Assembly (NCBI RefSeq): GCF_021129305.1
Contig: NZ_JAJOMB010000007.1
Location: forward strand, 124,001 to 188,000
Length of the DNA stretch: 64,000 nt
Source: Kineosporia babensis
Lineage (GTDB): Bacteria > Actinomycetota > Actinomycetes > Actinomycetales > Kineosporiaceae
Direction: 5' to 3'
The notes under the pieces were generated by a model. It did not search any database, was not told where the DNA came from, and saw only the letters and a list, made by a program, of their open reading frames with translations. The translations under genes were made by a program, and so were the position numbers. Positions 44,783-54,787 of this stretch are shown one piece after another (the stretch's first letter is position 1; every line of letters starts with the position of its first letter).

Positions 44783-46267
44783 TTAGGGCGGCGAGGCCCC
44801 TCGGTGACGCTCCTGCTCCAGCACCGCCTCGAGATCCTTCAGCCGGCCCATCCCGGCGTAGGCCCGGCTCATCCGGTGGTTACCGCTCAGCTGCTCCCGG
44901 TTGCGGTCCAGGAAGGCCCAGTAGCCGGCGGTGAACGGGCAGGCGTCCTCACCCAGGCGTTTCTTCGGGTCGTACCGGCAGCCGCCGCAGTGGTTGCTCA
45001 TCCGGTTGATGTAGGCGCCGCCGGCCGCGTACGGCTTGGTCATCATCGCCCCGCCGTCGGCGTGCAGGGCCATCCCGACCACGTTGGGCACCATCACCCA
45101 GTCGTAGCCGTCCACGAAGCTGCGGTGGAACCAGTCGGTGACCGCGACCGGGTCGTAACCGCGCTGCAGTGCCCAGTTCCCGAGAACCATCAGCCGCGGG
45201 ATGTGGTGCGCCCACCCGTCCTCACGTACTGAGGCCAGGGCGTTCGACAGGCACTTGGCCTCCACCTCGCCGTCCGGGTCGAGCTCGGCGAACCACTGGG
45301 GCAGCTTGCGGCGGGCCTTGAGCTGGTTGCGGCGGCGGTAGTCGTCGCCGAAGTGCCAGTAGACGTGCCAGACGTAGTCGCGCCAGCCGACCACCTGGCG
45401 GATGAACCCCTCGGTGCTGGCCAGGCCGGCGTCACCGTCGCGGTAGGCCTGCTCGGCGCGTTGCGCCACCTCGACCGGGTGCAGCAGGCCGAGATTCAGC
45501 GGGACCGACAGCAGCGAGTGCGCCATCCAGCGGTCGTCGGCCAGGATCGCGTCCTCGTACGGGCCGAAGTCGTGCAGCCGGGTGGTGACGAACGACTCCA
45601 GGGCCTGCAGCGCCTCGTCGCGGGTCACGGCGAAGCGGCGGGGGCCGTCCTCACCGACGAACTGCACGCCTTCGTCCTGCTCCCAGCGGTCCAGATCGGC
45701 GCGGACCTGTTCGTCGATCTCGTCCTCTTCGGGCCACCAGGGAGCCCCGACGCCGAGGGTTGGCTTCTTGGGCGGTGGTTCGCGGTTGTCCTGGTCGTAG
45801 TTCCAGCGGCCGCCCACCGGTTCGCCGTCGCCTTCCAGCAGCAGCCGATGGTGCTTGCGGACGTCCCGGTAGAAGTCCTCCATCACCAGCTTGCGGCCCT
45901 GGCGGCGCTCGGCCCAGCCGGCGAACTTCACCTCCTCGATGGCGTACCCCCTCGATGGAAGGACGTCCACCTCGAGTTCTTCGACGAAGCGGCGGGCTGC
46001 GTAGGTGGTCGGGGCGCAGACGCTCAGCTTGCCTTCGAGACCCTCGGTGTAGCTGCTGGTCTGCCGGAACTCAGCCTGATCGCCCAGTTCGGCAGCTCGA
46101 TGACGGAGGGCGGAAAGCACCAGATGAGCCTTGCGCCGGTGGAATCGCCGGCGCCGGAACACCTGTTGCGACTCGATCAGCAGCACCGGCTGACCGGGCT
46201 CGTCCAGGAAGTGCGGCCCCAGCTGGTCGGCGAACAACCACCGACGGTCGACCTTCTTTCCACCCAC
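44783..46267 (-). CDS. FeS-BCP family (6-4) photolyase/cryptochrome
   Basis: A 494-aa protein of the PhrB-type prokaryotic (6-4) photolyase/cryptochrome group. The N-terminal alpha/beta domain is WLFADQLGPHF; the FAD domain includes GFIRQVVGWRDYVWHVYW and GDYDWVMVPNVVGMALHADGG-type text. The cluster Cys occur in KCLSNAL and in NHCGGCRYDPKKRLGEDACPF, the four-Cys [4Fe-4S] pattern. It should repair UV (6-4) photoproducts in DNA or sense blue light. GTG 46267. First gene of a pair with trmH. Confidence 0.9.
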   Translation of the reverse strand: MGGKKVDRRWLFADQLGPHFLDEPGQPVLLIESQQVFRRRRFHRRKAHLVLSALRHRAAELGDQAEFRQTSSYTEGLEGKLSVCAPTTYAARRFVEELEVDVLPSRGYAIEEVKFAGWAERRQGRKLVMEDFYRDVRKHHRLLLEGDGEPVGGRWNYDQDNREPPPKKPTLGVGAPWWPEEDEIDEQVRADLDRWEQDEGVQFVGEDGPRRFAVTRDEALQALESFVTTRLHDFGPYEDAILADDRWMAHSLLSVPLNLGLLHPVEVAQRAEQAYRDGDAGLASTEGFIRQVVGWRDYVWHVYWHFGDDYRRRNQLKARRKLPQWFAELDPDGEVEAKCLSNALASVREDGWAHHIPRLMVLGNWALQRGYDPVAVTDWFHRSFVDGYDWVMVPNVVGMALHADGGAMMTKPYAAGGAYINRMSNHCGGCRYDPKKRLGEDACPFTAGYWAFLDRNREQLSGNHRMSRAYAGMGRLKDLEAVLEQERHRGASPP

Positions 46268-46365
46268 GGTGACCTACCCTGCCGGTGGCCCGGCCGGACG
46301 GCCAGCCGAGATCATCAGGAGCGCCGCAGGGCGGTTCATCCGCCGGACGACCTTCTCGTTCGACG

Positions 46366-47499
46366 GTGACGAAGCTATCGGCCGTCCGGTTCAAGATCCT
46401 GGCCTTCTCGCCCGATCCAGCCACGGTGAAGCGATGGGCAGCTGCGGGTCTCACGATGTTCCTCTGGGCCGCTCTCAGTGCGGCGGGCACCACCGAGGAG
46501 GCCGCCGCCGAGCGCGCCCGGGACCGGGTGAAGCAGCTGGCGGCGGACTACACCGAGGCCGAGAACGCTGTGGCCCAAGGCATTTCCCGACTGGCCGAGG
46601 CCTACGAGCTGGCCGATGCGGCGAGCCTGACCGCCGACGACATGGCCGCCCAGCGCGATGCCGCGGCCGCCAAGCGCAGCCGTGATGTGCGGGCCGTGTA
46701 CGCCAGCGGCGGCCCGGCCGGGCTGACCGCGACGCTGCTGGCCGCGCAGACCCCGATCGACCTGCTGTGGCGCAAGAGCACGAACACCCAGCTGATGAAG
46801 GGCATCCTGGGCGTCGACCACCTGGCCCTGCGCAGCGCCCAGGCCGAGTCCCGGCTGGCCGCCCGCAACGCCGCCGACGCCGAACGGGCCGCGGACCAGC
46901 AGGCCGAGACGATGAGCGAGTTGCAGGCGCAGGCGGGCAAGGCCGAGACGGCGCTGGAGGAGGCCCGGCGCACGCTGCGCCGGCTGGACCGCAAGGCGCA
47001 GCAGGCCAAGGCCGCGGACGAGGCGCGCCGGGAACTGGCCCGGGTGCAGCGGGTGGCCGATGCCAAGCGCCGCAATGCCACCAGCAAGGTGGTGACGGCG
47101 CTGGGCATCCCGGCCGACTTCGAGAAGGCCTACCGGGCGGCCGGGAGCCGATGTGTGGGCCTGCGCTGGACCTTGCTGGCGGCCGTGGGGCAGGTCGAGA
47201 GCGGGCACGGCAGGAACGTCGGGCCGTCCTCGGCCGGGGCGAAGGGGCCGATGCAGTTCATGGCCCCGACCTTCGCGGCCTACGGGGTGGACGGCGACGG
47301 GGACGGGGTGATCGACGTCTGGGACCCGGAGGACGCCATCTTCTCGGCCGCCCGCTACCTGTGTGCCTCTGGCCTGGACGACGCAAAGCAGGACAGCGCG
47401 GCCCGGGACCGGGACGCGCTGTTCGCCTACAACCGGGCCGACTGGTACGTCGACCTTGTCCTGTCGGCCGAGCAGGCCATTCTCTCCAAGATGGGCTGA
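46366..47499 (+). CDS. Coiled-coil lytic transglycosylase, exported
   Basis: A 377-aa cell-wall protein. A hydrophobic export segment (WAAAGLTMFLWAALSAAG) is followed by about 200 residues of Ala/Glu/Arg-rich coiled coil, then an SLT-type muramidase domain: WTLLAAVGQVESGHGRNVGPSSAGAKGPMQFMAPTFAAYG with catalytic Glu in VESGH, and CASGLDDAKQ...LFAYNRADWYVDLVLSAEQ. The layout resembles actinobacterial peptidoglycan-cleaving division factors. Start GTG 46366 is uncertain; GTG 46426 would give a more standard signal peptide. Confidence 0.82.
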   Translation: MTKLSAVRFKILAFSPDPATVKRWAAAGLTMFLWAALSAAGTTEEAAAERARDRVKQLAADYTEAENAVAQGISRLAEAYELADAASLTADDMAAQRDAAAAKRSRDVRAVYASGGPAGLTATLLAAQTPIDLLWRKSTNTQLMKGILGVDHLALRSAQAESRLAARNAADAERAADQQAETMSELQAQAGKAETALEEARRTLRRLDRKAQQAKAADEARRELARVQRVADAKRRNATSKVVTALGIPADFEKAYRAAGSRCVGLRWTLLAAVGQVESGHGRNVGPSSAGAKGPMQFMAPTFAAYGVDGDGDGVIDVWDPEDAIFSAARYLCASGLDDAKQDSAARDRDALFAYNRADWYVDLVLSAEQAILSKMG

Positions 47500-47557
47500 G
47501 GATCACCCGCTCGGCCGAACCGGATCAGCCGTGAAGCAGCCTTGAATCAGCCTTGAA

Positions 47558-48667
47558 TCAGCCCTGCGGCTGCTCCGGGGGCGTGCCGTAACCGGTGTTC
47601 GGGATCGGCGTGGTCGCCCCGCCGGAGGCCCGGCGGGAGTCCGCCTCGGCCTCGGCCGAAGCACCCGCAGCCTCCTGGCGGGCCCGCTCCAGGGCCTCGT
47701 TCGGGTCTTCCAGCTGGGTGCCGTCGAACGGGTTGTCCGCGATCCCGGTGTCCGGCGAGCGGTAGGCCGTGGGCGAGGCCACCGCCGGGTCGCCCCCCAG
47801 GGCCCCGCTGATGCTGCTCAGCGCCTGGGTCAGCTCGGTCGGCACGATCCACATCTTGCTGGCCGTGCCGTTCGCGATCTGCGGCAGCATCTGCAGGTAC
47901 TGGTAGGCCAGCAGCTTGGGGTCGGCGTCCCCGCGGTGGATGGCGTCGAACACCTGGAGGATGGCCTTGGACTCACCCTGGGCCTTCAGCACCGCGGCCT
48001 GGGCCTGGCCCTCGGCCCGCAGGATGGCCGACTGCTTGTCACCTTCGGCGGTGAGGATCTGCGACTGCTTGACGCCCTCCGCGTTCAGGATCGCCGCGCG
48101 CCGGTCCCGCTCGGCCCGCATCTGCTTCTCCATCGAGTCCTGCACCGAGGCCGGCGGGTCGATCGCCTTCAGCTCCACCCGGTTCACCCGGATGCCCCAG
48201 CGGCCGGTGGCCTCGTCCAGCACCCCGCGCAGCTGCCCGTTGATCTGGTCGCGGCTGGTCAGCGTCTGCTCCAGGTCGAGCGAGCCGATCACGTTGCGCA
48301 GCGTGGTGACGGTGAGCTGCTCGATGCCCTGGATGTAGTTGTAGATCTCGTAGACCGCGGCCTTGGGGTCGGTCGGCTGGAAGTAGATCACCGTGTCGAT
48401 GTTCACCACCAGGTTGTCCGAGGTGATCACCGGCTGCGGCGGGAACGAGACCACCTGCTCCCGCAGGTCGACCACGGCGCGCGGGCGGTCGACGAACGGC
48501 ACCAGGAAGTGCAGGCCCGGTTCCAGGGTCCGGGAGTAGCGGCCCAGCCGCTCGACGATGACGGACGTGGCCTGCGGGACGATCCGGATCGCCTTGGCGA
48601 TGGTGGTCCCGACCATGAGGACCACCAGGGCGAGGACGATGAGCAGGATCGTGTCTCCTGGTTCCAT
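47558..48667 (-). CDS. SPFH/Band 7 membrane protein (QmcA/stomatin-like)
   Basis: A 369-aa membrane scaffold: N-terminal TM (ILLIVLALVVLMVGTTIA), SPFH domain (AIRIVPQATSVIVERLGRYSRTLEPGLHFLVPFVD), then a Glu/Ala/Gln-rich helix (KQSQILTAEGDKQSAILRAEGQAQAAVLKAQGESKA) and a Pro/Gly-rich end. It should organise membrane domains together with the NfeD-like protein encoded 5 bp upstream. ATG 48667. Confidence 0.9.
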   Translation of the reverse strand: MEPGDTILLIVLALVVLMVGTTIAKAIRIVPQATSVIVERLGRYSRTLEPGLHFLVPFVDRPRAVVDLREQVVSFPPQPVITSDNLVVNIDTVIYFQPTDPKAAVYEIYNYIQGIEQLTVTTLRNVIGSLDLEQTLTSRDQINGQLRGVLDEATGRWGIRVNRVELKAIDPPASVQDSMEKQMRAERDRRAAILNAEGVKQSQILTAEGDKQSAILRAEGQAQAAVLKAQGESKAILQVFDAIHRGDADPKLLAYQYLQMLPQIANGTASKMWIVPTELTQALSSISGALGGDPAVASPTAYRSPDTGIADNPFDGTQLEDPNEALERARQEAAGASAEAEADSRRASGGATTPIPNTGYGTPPEQPQG

Positions 48668-48672
48668 GATGA

Positions 48673-49236
48673 CTAAAGCCTTCCTTCGGGGCCTTCGGGG
48701 AGCTCGCCCGCCGGGCGTTCGGGGTGCCGCGGCGTTTCGCTCTCGTCGGCGAGCTCGGGGATCTCGGCGAGTTCGGGGATCTGCGGGATCTCGCTGGTGG
48801 CGGCCACGATCGCGGTCGCGCCCTCGATCCGGACCACGTGCACGGTGCTGTCCAGCTCCAGCCTGACGCCTCCGGGCAGGATCCGCGCGGTCCAGGTCTC
48901 ACCGGCCAGCTTGACCAGACCGGAGTGCTCGCTGACCGGATCGAGCACCAGGGCGTCGGCGCCGACCAGCGCCGCGGTACCGGTCACCGTGTCCTTGCCG
49001 CTCAGCATCCAGGCCTTCAGCGGCGGGCGCACCGCCCCGATCAGGACCGCCGAGGCGATCGCGAACGCCAGCACCTGGATCGGCAGGCCGGCCCCCAGGG
49101 CGTCCGCCCCGGCCGCGGCCAGCGCACCACCGGCCAGCATCAGGAAGAAGAAGTCGAGCGTGGTGATCTCGATCAGGCCGAGCACCACGGCCGCACCGAG
49201 CCACAACAGCCAGGCCTTGTCGCCCCAGTCGTCCAC
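48673..49236 (-). CDS. NfeD-like membrane protein
   Basis: A 187-aa NfeD short form: two or three TM segments (LLWLGAAVVLGLIEITTLDFFFLMLAGGALAAAG; VLAFAIASAVLIGAV), then an OB-fold (DTVTGTAALVGADALVLDPVSEHSGLVKLAGETWTAR). The tail repeats E-I-P-x-L/I-P-E-L units (EIPQIPELAEIPELADESE). NfeD proteins pair with SPFH proteins, as here. GTG 49236. Confidence 0.88.
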   Translation of the reverse strand: MDDWGDKAWLLWLGAAVVLGLIEITTLDFFFLMLAGGALAAAGADALGAGLPIQVLAFAIASAVLIGAVRPPLKAWMLSGKDTVTGTAALVGADALVLDPVSEHSGLVKLAGETWTARILPGGVRLELDSTVHVVRIEGATAIVAATSEIPQIPELAEIPELADESETPRHPERPAGELPEGPEGRL

Positions 49237-49275
49237 CGCACGCCTCCGTTCTTCCGGCGGAGGGCCTGCCCTCCA

Positions 49276-50064
49276 CTACTCCTGACGCAGGACCGCCGAC
49301 CAGCGTTGCGCCACTTGCTGCACATTCAGAGGAACGTCGAAGGTCTTCGTCAGGTTCTCGTCGGTCAGGGTCTCCTGGATCGGGCCCGCCACCACGACCG
49401 AGCCCGCCCGCAGCATCAGCACGTGGGTGAAGCCCGGCGGGATCTCCTCGACATGGTGCGTGACCAGCACCAGGACCGGCGACTTCTTGTCCCCGGCCAG
49501 TTCGGCCAGGTCGCGCACCAGGGTCTCGCGGCTGCCCAGGTCCAGGCCGGCGGCCGGCTCGTCGAGCAGCACCAGCTCCGGATCGGTCATCAGCGAGCGG
49601 GCCAGCTGCACCCGCTTGCGCTCGCCCTCGCTGAGTGTGCCGAAGGTGCGCTCGGCCAGGTGCTCCACCCCGAACGCGGCCAGCAGGTCACCGGCCCGGC
49701 CGTGGTCGAGCTTGTCGTAGTCCTCGCGCCAGCGCCCGGCGATCGCGTAGGCCGCGGTCAGCACCACGTCGCGGACCACCTCGTCGGCCGGAATGCGTTC
49801 GGCCAGAGCCGCACTCGCCAGACCGATCCGCGGGCGCAGCTCGAACACGTCGGTGCCGCCCAGCGTCTCGCCGAGGATCTCGGCGCTGCCCTTGGTCGGG
49901 TGCATCCGGGCCGCGGCGACCTGCAGGAGCGTGGTCTTGCCGGCCCCGTTGGGGCCCAGCACCACCCACCGCTCCCCCTCGCTGACTTCCCAGCTCAGAT
50001 CGTCCAGGAGAGCGTTGCCGCCACGCATGATCGTGACGCTGTCCAGGTCAAGCACGTCGGCCAT
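49276..50064 (-). CDS. ABC transporter ATP-binding protein
   Basis: A 262-aa ATPase: Walker A LGPNGAGKTTLLQVAAARM, signature LSEGERKRVQLARSL, Walker B PELVLLDEPAAGLDLGS, H-loop LVTHHVEEI. It resembles the ModF/YjjK-like stand-alone ATPases of actinobacteria; no permease gene is adjacent. ATG 50064, preferred over an upstream extension without support. Upstream of NfeD and SPFH genes on the same strand with a 39-bp gap, so it may be the first gene of a three-gene operon. Confidence 0.85.
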   Translation of the reverse strand: MADVLDLDSVTIMRGGNALLDDLSWEVSEGERWVVLGPNGAGKTTLLQVAAARMHPTKGSAEILGETLGGTDVFELRPRIGLASAALAERIPADEVVRDVVLTAAYAIAGRWREDYDKLDHGRAGDLLAAFGVEHLAERTFGTLSEGERKRVQLARSLMTDPELVLLDEPAAGLDLGSRETLVRDLAELAGDKKSPVLVLVTHHVEEIPPGFTHVLMLRAGSVVVAGPIQETLTDENLTKTFDVPLNVQQVAQRWSAVLRQE

Positions 50065-50181
50065 GAACAGGACCCTATGGGATAGGTAAGGCTGTCCGCG
50101 CCCAGGAGGGGTCGTTACCGGCACAGATCACAGCCGCAGCAGTTCGGGACGGATGAAGCGGACACGAATTAGTCTGACGGG

Positions 50182-50979
50182 ATGTTGCTCCTGCCCCGGT
50201 CCGCCCGCCTCGCCGCCTGGGGCACCGCTGTGCTCACCGATGGCCTGGACCCCGCCCTGGCCGTCGCCGCGGTCACCCGGGACGACGAACCCCACGCGGT
50301 AACAGCCGACTTCGAGGTCTCGGCCACGCTCGGCCTGGCGCCCAAGGGGGGTCTTCTCGACCTGCTGAACAGTCTGCAGCGGCACGGCACCCGCAGCCTT
50401 ACGGTCGCTCTTCCGGCCCCCGGGGACATGCTCGGGCTCCCCGGCCCGCCGTCGTTCAACGAGGCCGCAGTCGAGGCCGGGGAGTGCGTTCTCGCCGGTG
50501 ACGGCCCCGGGCCAGCGATCGGGATCGTGGCTCAGGTCACCGAATTCGGGTCCGTGTACGAGCCGGGGGCGATGGTCTCCTGGCAGGCGCACGCCGTGGG
50601 TACGCGCCGGGTCACCGACCTGGGCAGCGTGGGCGAAGCCGACCGGGAGTTGCGCTCAGCGCTGGCCGAGGCGATCGAGGAACTGGGACGACTGGACGTT
50701 GCGCGGTGGCGGGACGACGCGGCCGACCGGGTGGCCGCGATCCGTGACGGAGGGCTGGAACGCGGCATCATTCCGCCGACCACGCCGCAGCGGTGTGTGC
50801 AGGTGCTGTCCCGGGCCGCACGGGTGCGCGCGATCGTGGAACTGGCCAGCGAGGACGACGGCGCCGCGGTCACACAGCACGAGGCCGAACGGCGGGCGCA
50901 GGCGCTGCGCCGGCTGGACGGGGTCTCGCGGCGGGCCATGGTCGCTGCGGTGAACGGCATGCTGGAGAAGGACGACTGA
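50182..50979 (+). CDS. Conserved actinobacterial protein of unknown function
   Basis: A 265-aa soluble protein without a recognised domain. The N-terminus (MLLLPRSARLAAWGTAVLTDGLDPALAVAAVTRDDEPHAV) and Gly/Pro-rich middle (LPAPGDMLGLPGPPSFN) suggest a compact alpha/beta fold; the C-terminal half is helical with many Arg/Glu. Codon use matches the neighbours. ATG 50182, monocistronic, divergent from the ABC gene. I cannot assign a role. Confidence 0.7.
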   Translation: MLLLPRSARLAAWGTAVLTDGLDPALAVAAVTRDDEPHAVTADFEVSATLGLAPKGGLLDLLNSLQRHGTRSLTVALPAPGDMLGLPGPPSFNEAAVEAGECVLAGDGPGPAIGIVAQVTEFGSVYEPGAMVSWQAHAVGTRRVTDLGSVGEADRELRSALAEAIEELGRLDVARWRDDAADRVAAIRDGGLERGIIPPTTPQRCVQVLSRAARVRAIVELASEDDGAAVTQHEAERRAQALRRLDGVSRRAMVAAVNGMLEKDD

Positions 50980-51164
50980 GAACAGATACGAGGACGTTTG
51001 CGCGGACTGAGCCGGTCATGGTCGGCTCCGGCGCGGGGAGACTTCTGGGTGGCCGGGGCGCGCGGTCGGCACCGGTTCCGGCGCAGGAGACTCAGCCGGT
51101 AGGAGTCGGCCGGTCAGCGCGGGCTGCCGCTGTTTTCCGAACGATGGTGGTTGCGGACGGCGGT

Positions 51165-51204
51165 CGGCTGCGGCTGGGGTTTCCACCTACCCAAGCCGCA
51201 GCCG
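51165..51204. terminator. Hairpin between convergent genes
   Basis: CGGCTGCGGCT pairs with AGCCGCAGCCG (11 bp), extended by GGGT/ACCC after one mismatch, loop TTCCACCT. It lies in the 242-bp gap between the hypothetical gene at 50182 and glgM; the rest of the gap shows no gene. Confidence 0.6.
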
Positions 51205-51221
51205 CCCCGCGTCCTCAATTT

Positions 51222-52403
51222 CTAGAGCACTGAGCGGTAGACCTCGAGGGTGGTGTCGGCGATCGCCGACCAGGAGAAGTGTTCCTCGGCGCGCTGCCGG
51301 CCGGCCCGGCCCCACTGCCGGGCCCGCTCGCGGTCCTCGCAGACCTCGGTGAGCACCGCCGCCAGATCGGCCACGAACCGGGCCGGATCCAGCGGGGTTC
51401 CGGTGCCGTCGCTCACCTGCTCGATCGGCACCAGCCGGCCGGTGACCCCGTCCTGCACCACCTCGGGGATGCCCCCGGTGGCGGTGCCGACCACCGCTGC
51501 CTCACAGGCCATCGCCTCGAGGTTGACGATGCCGAGCGGCTCGTAGACCGACGGGCAGACGAACGCGGTGGCCGCCGACAGCACGGTGCACAGCTCCTCG
51601 CGCGGCAGCATGCGCTGCAGCCAGATCACCCCGTCGCGGGTCTTCTGCAGGTCTTCGACCAGGGCGCTGACCTCGGCCATGATCTCCGGGGTGTCGGGCG
51701 CCCCGGCGCACAGCACCAGCTGGATCTCGGGCGGCAGCTGGGCGGCCGCGCGCAGCAGGTAGGGCAGGCCCTTCTGGCGGGTGATCCGGCCCACGAAGAC
51801 GATCGAGGGCCGCTCCGGGTCGATGCCCAGACGACGGACGGTCTCCTCGTCCTCGATCCGCTTCCAGCCGCTCAGGTCGATGCCGTTGTGGACCACCTTG
51901 ACCTTGGCCGGGTCGACCGCGGGGTACGAGCGCAGGATGTCCTCGCGCATGCCGGCGCTGACCGCGATCACCGCGGACGCCGCTTCGTAGGCCGTCTTCT
52001 CGGCCCAGGAGCTCAGGGCGTAACCGCCGCCCAGCTGCTCGGCCTTCCACGGCCGCAGCGGCTCCAGGCTGTGCGCGGTGAGCACGTGCGGCACCCCGTG
52101 CAGCAGACCGGCCAGGTGCCCGGCCAGGTTGGCGTACCAGGTGTGTGAGTGCACCAGGTCGGCGCCGCCGCAGTCGGCCGCGATGCCCAGGTCAACCCCG
52201 AAGGTGCGCAGGGCGGCGTTGGCCCCGGCCAGGGTGGCGGGTTCGGGGTAGGCGGTCACCGACCGCTCGTCGCGCGGTTCGCCGAAGGTGCGGACCTCGA
52301 CGTCGATCCGCTGTCGCAGGACCTCGACCAGATTTTCCACGTGAACACCCGCCCCTCCGTAGACATCCGGCGGGTATTCACGGGTGAGAACGTCGACGCG
52401 CAT
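51222..52403 (-). CDS. glgM: Maltose-1-phosphate synthase (GlgM), GT-B glycosyltransferase
   Basis: A GT4/GT5-like glycosyltransferase, 393 aa. [22 protein letters not shown] marks the N-terminal nucleotide-sugar domain, [13 protein letters not shown] and [12 protein letters not shown] follow, and the C-terminal domain has [15 protein letters not shown] and [17 protein letters not shown] with the acidic catalytic motif. In mycobacteria the same divergent neighbour of glgC is GlgM, which joins ADP-glucose and glucose-1-phosphate to maltose-1-phosphate for the GlgE route; it is often annotated as glycogen synthase. ATG 52403, 48 bp from the divergent glgC. Confidence 0.85.
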   Translation of the reverse strand: MRVDVLTREYPPDVYGGAGVHVENLVEVLRQRIDVEVRTFGEPRDERSVTAYPEPATLAGANAALRTFGVDLGIAADCGGADLVHSHTWYANLAGHLAGLLHGVPHVLTAHSLEPLRPWKAEQLGGGYALSSWAEKTAYEAASAVIAVSAGMREDILRSYPAVDPAKVKVVHNGIDLSGWKRIEDEETVRRLGIDPERPSIVFVGRITRQKGLPYLLRAAAQLPPEIQLVLCAGAPDTPEIMAEVSALVEDLQKTRDGVIWLQRMLPREELCTVLSAATAFVCPSVYEPLGIVNLEAMACEAAVVGTATGGIPEVVQDGVTGRLVPIEQVSDGTGTPLDPARFVADLAAVLTEVCEDRERARQWGRAGRQRAEEHFSWSAIADTTLEVYRSVL

Positions 52404-52451
52404 GCCCACCACCGTAGTGCGAGGACGAGCCAAGGACCTAAGGTCTGCACT

Positions 52452-53693
52452 ATGGCGAATCCGAAGGTTCTGGCGATCGTTCTGGCCGGCGGGGAAGGCA
52501 AGCGGTTGATGCCACTCACGGTGGACCGTGCCAAACCCGCTGTGCCCTTCGGAGGCGTCTACCGTCTCGTCGATTTCGCGCTGAGCAATCTGGTCAACTC
52601 CGGGTATCTGCGGATCGTGGTGCTGACCCAGTACAAGTCGCACAGCCTGGACCGGCACATCGCCCAGGCCTGGCGGATGTCGACGCAGCTGGGCAACTAC
52701 ATCGCGCCGGTGCCGGCGCAGCAGCGGGTGGGCAAGCGCTGGTACCTGGGCAGTGCGGACGCGATCTACCAGAGCCTGAACCTGGTGAACGACGAGAAGC
52801 CGGACATCGTGGTCGTGGTCGGCGCCGACCACGTGTACCGGATGGACTTCTCGGCGATGGTGCAGCAGCACATCGAGTCCGGCGCGGGCTGCACGGTGGC
52901 CGGGATCCGCACCCCGATCGCCGAGGCCAACCAGTTCGGGGTGATCAAGACCTACGACGAGGACCCGCGGCGGATCGAGGCGTTCCTGGAGAAGCCGTCG
53001 AACCCGGTCGGGCTGCCGGACTCGCCGAACGAGGTGCTGGCCTCGATGGGCAACTACGTGTTCGACGCCAAGGCCCTGATCGAGGCGGTGACCAGCGACT
53101 CGGACGACCCGGGCTCACGGCACGACATGGGCGGCGACATCGTGCCCTACTTCGTCGGCCGGGGTGAGGCCGCGGTGTACGACTACAAGGACAACGACGT
53201 GCGCGGCTCGACCGACCGCGACCGCAGCTACTGGCGCGACGTCGGCACCATCGACGCCTACTTCGAGGCCCAGATGGACCTGATCTCGGTGCACCCGGTG
53301 TTCAACCTCTACAACTACGAGTGGCCGCTGTACACGCACCAGGGCCCCTGGCCCCCGGCCAAGTTCGTGCACGGCTGGCAGGGCCGGATCGGGCACGCGG
53401 TGAACTCGATCGTCTCGCCCGGCACGGTGGTCTCCGGGGCGTTCGTGGAGAGCTCGGTCCTCTCGCCCAACGTGAACGTGCGCTCCTGGTCCACGGTCAG
53501 CGAGAGCGTGCTGATGGACGGGGTGGACATCGGCCGGCACGCGGTGGTGCGGCGGGCGATCCTGGACAAGAACGTGGTGGTGCCGGAGGGCGCGCGGATC
53601 GGGATGGACCCGGAGGCCGACCGGGCCCGGGGCTTCGTGGTGACGGAGTCGGGGATCACGGTGATCGGCAAGGGGCAGCGCGTCACGGTCTAG
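52452..53693 (+). CDS. glgC: Glucose-1-phosphate adenylyltransferase
   Basis: ADP-glucose pyrophosphorylase, 413 aa: ATP + Glc-1-P to ADP-Glc + PPi. Motifs: [71 protein letters not shown] and the C-terminal left-handed helix hexapeptides ([33 protein letters not shown]). It supplies the donor for GlgM. ATG 52452. Ends 8 bp before the converging quinone reductase gene. Confidence 0.95.
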   Translation: MANPKVLAIVLAGGEGKRLMPLTVDRAKPAVPFGGVYRLVDFALSNLVNSGYLRIVVLTQYKSHSLDRHIAQAWRMSTQLGNYIAPVPAQQRVGKRWYLGSADAIYQSLNLVNDEKPDIVVVVGADHVYRMDFSAMVQQHIESGAGCTVAGIRTPIAEANQFGVIKTYDEDPRRIEAFLEKPSNPVGLPDSPNEVLASMGNYVFDAKALIEAVTSDSDDPGSRHDMGGDIVPYFVGRGEAAVYDYKDNDVRGSTDRDRSYWRDVGTIDAYFEAQMDLISVHPVFNLYNYEWPLYTHQGPWPPAKFVHGWQGRIGHAVNSIVSPGTVVSGAFVESSVLSPNVNVRSWSTVSESVLMDGVDIGRHAVVRRAILDKNVVVPEGARIGMDPEADRARGFVVTESGITVIGKGQRVTV

Positions 53694-53701
53694 GTCTGGT
53701 T

Positions 53702-54673
53702 CTAGGGAATCTCGATCACGGCCTTGCCGCGGGTGTGTCCCTGCTCGAGTTCGGCCAGGGCCTGGGCGGTCTCGGGCAGGGTCCAGGTTCGGCTGATCAC
53801 CGGGCGCAGCCTGCCCTCGGCCACCAGCTGGTTCACCTCCAGCAGGTTGCTGCGGTCCTCGCGGGTCGGCAGCAGGCTGATCGTCTGGCCGACGAACCGG
53901 TTCAGGGCCACCCCGCGCAGCATGGGCCCGAGCGGGCCGAGCAGACCTCCGGGGGTACCGCCGTCGTTCAGCACCAGGACTCCGGTCGGGGTCAGGGCGC
54001 GGCGCACGACGTTCGGGGACTTGCGCGAGGCGTTGTCCAGGATCGCGTCGTAGCGCTCGGGACCGGCGGTGAAGTCCTGGACGCGGTAGTCGATGACGTG
54101 CTCGGCGCCCAGCTCCCGCACCAGATCGGCGTTGGCGGCGCTGCACACCGCGCTCACCTCGGCGCCGAGCGCTACCGCGACCTGCACGGCGAAGTGCCCC
54201 ACCCCGCCCGAGGCTCCGGTGATCAGGACCCGCTGGCCAGCGCGCACTTTCGCGACGTCGCGGATGCCTCGCAGCGCAGTGGTCGCGGCGATCGGCAGGG
54301 CCGCGGCTTCGGCGAAGGTCAGGTTCGGCGGCTTGGGCGCCAGCTTGCCCGCCGAGCCGACGGCCCGCTCGGCGAAGGCTCCCGCCACATACCCGTAGAC
54401 CTCATCTCCGACCGCAACATCGCTCACCCCGGCGCCGACCCGTTCCACCACCCCGGCCGCATCGGTCCCCGCGATCCGATGGCCGGGGCGAGTCCAGCCC
54501 ATCCCCGGCCGGGCGATCACGGGCGAGCCCCTCAGGATGTGCCAGTCGGCCGGATTCAGCGCCGCCGCCCGGACCCGAACCAGGACCTCACCGTCCCCGG
54601 CAACCGGCTCACCAGCGTCCTCAAGCCGTAAAGAGTCTGGCGCGCCGTACTTTTCCTGCACGATCGCCTTCAT
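53702..54673 (-). CDS. Zn-free quinone oxidoreductase (MDR family)
   Basis: A 323-aa NAD(P)-dependent oxidoreductase of the quinone-reductase MDR group. N-terminal GroES domain (LNPADWHILRGSP, GTDAAGVVERVGAGVSDVAVGDEVYGY) lacks the structural and catalytic Zn Cys; the Rossmann motif is VLITGASGGVGHFAVQVAVALGA. GGAG precedes ATG 54673. The operator-like GTACTG-N7-CAGTAC lies 67 bp upstream. Likely detoxifies quinones or enones. Confidence 0.85.
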   Translation of the reverse strand: MKAIVQEKYGAPDSLRLEDAGEPVAGDGEVLVRVRAAALNPADWHILRGSPVIARPGMGWTRPGHRIAGTDAAGVVERVGAGVSDVAVGDEVYGYVAGAFAERAVGSAGKLAPKPPNLTFAEAAALPIAATTALRGIRDVAKVRAGQRVLITGASGGVGHFAVQVAVALGAEVSAVCSAANADLVRELGAEHVIDYRVQDFTAGPERYDAILDNASRKSPNVVRRALTPTGVLVLNDGGTPGGLLGPLGPMLRGVALNRFVGQTISLLPTREDRSNLLEVNQLVAEGRLRPVISRTWTLPETAQALAELEQGHTRGKAVIEIP

Positions 54674-54739
54674 CACCACTCCATCCCTGGTGGTTCGGTC
54701 AGGTAGCCCGTCGGCCACCACGGCGAAGGTAAACAGGGG

Positions 54740-54758
54740 GTACTGCCTGCGCCAGTAC
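54740..54758. promoter_or_regulatory. Inverted repeat upstream of quinone reductase, HxlR-type operator candidate
   Basis: GTACTG and CAGTAC flank CCTGCGC. The spacing resembles operators of redox-sensing HxlR proteins, but no such regulator gene is adjacent. Confidence 0.45.
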
Positions 54759-54787
54759 AGGAGTGGAGTGAGGGCGCAGGGCAGGAC

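Noticed and set aside
50083-50093. TAGGTAAGGCT half-site like the iron box, upstream of the ABC gene
   Set aside because: The second half (GTCCGCG) does not match, so there is no palindrome to support an IdeR site.
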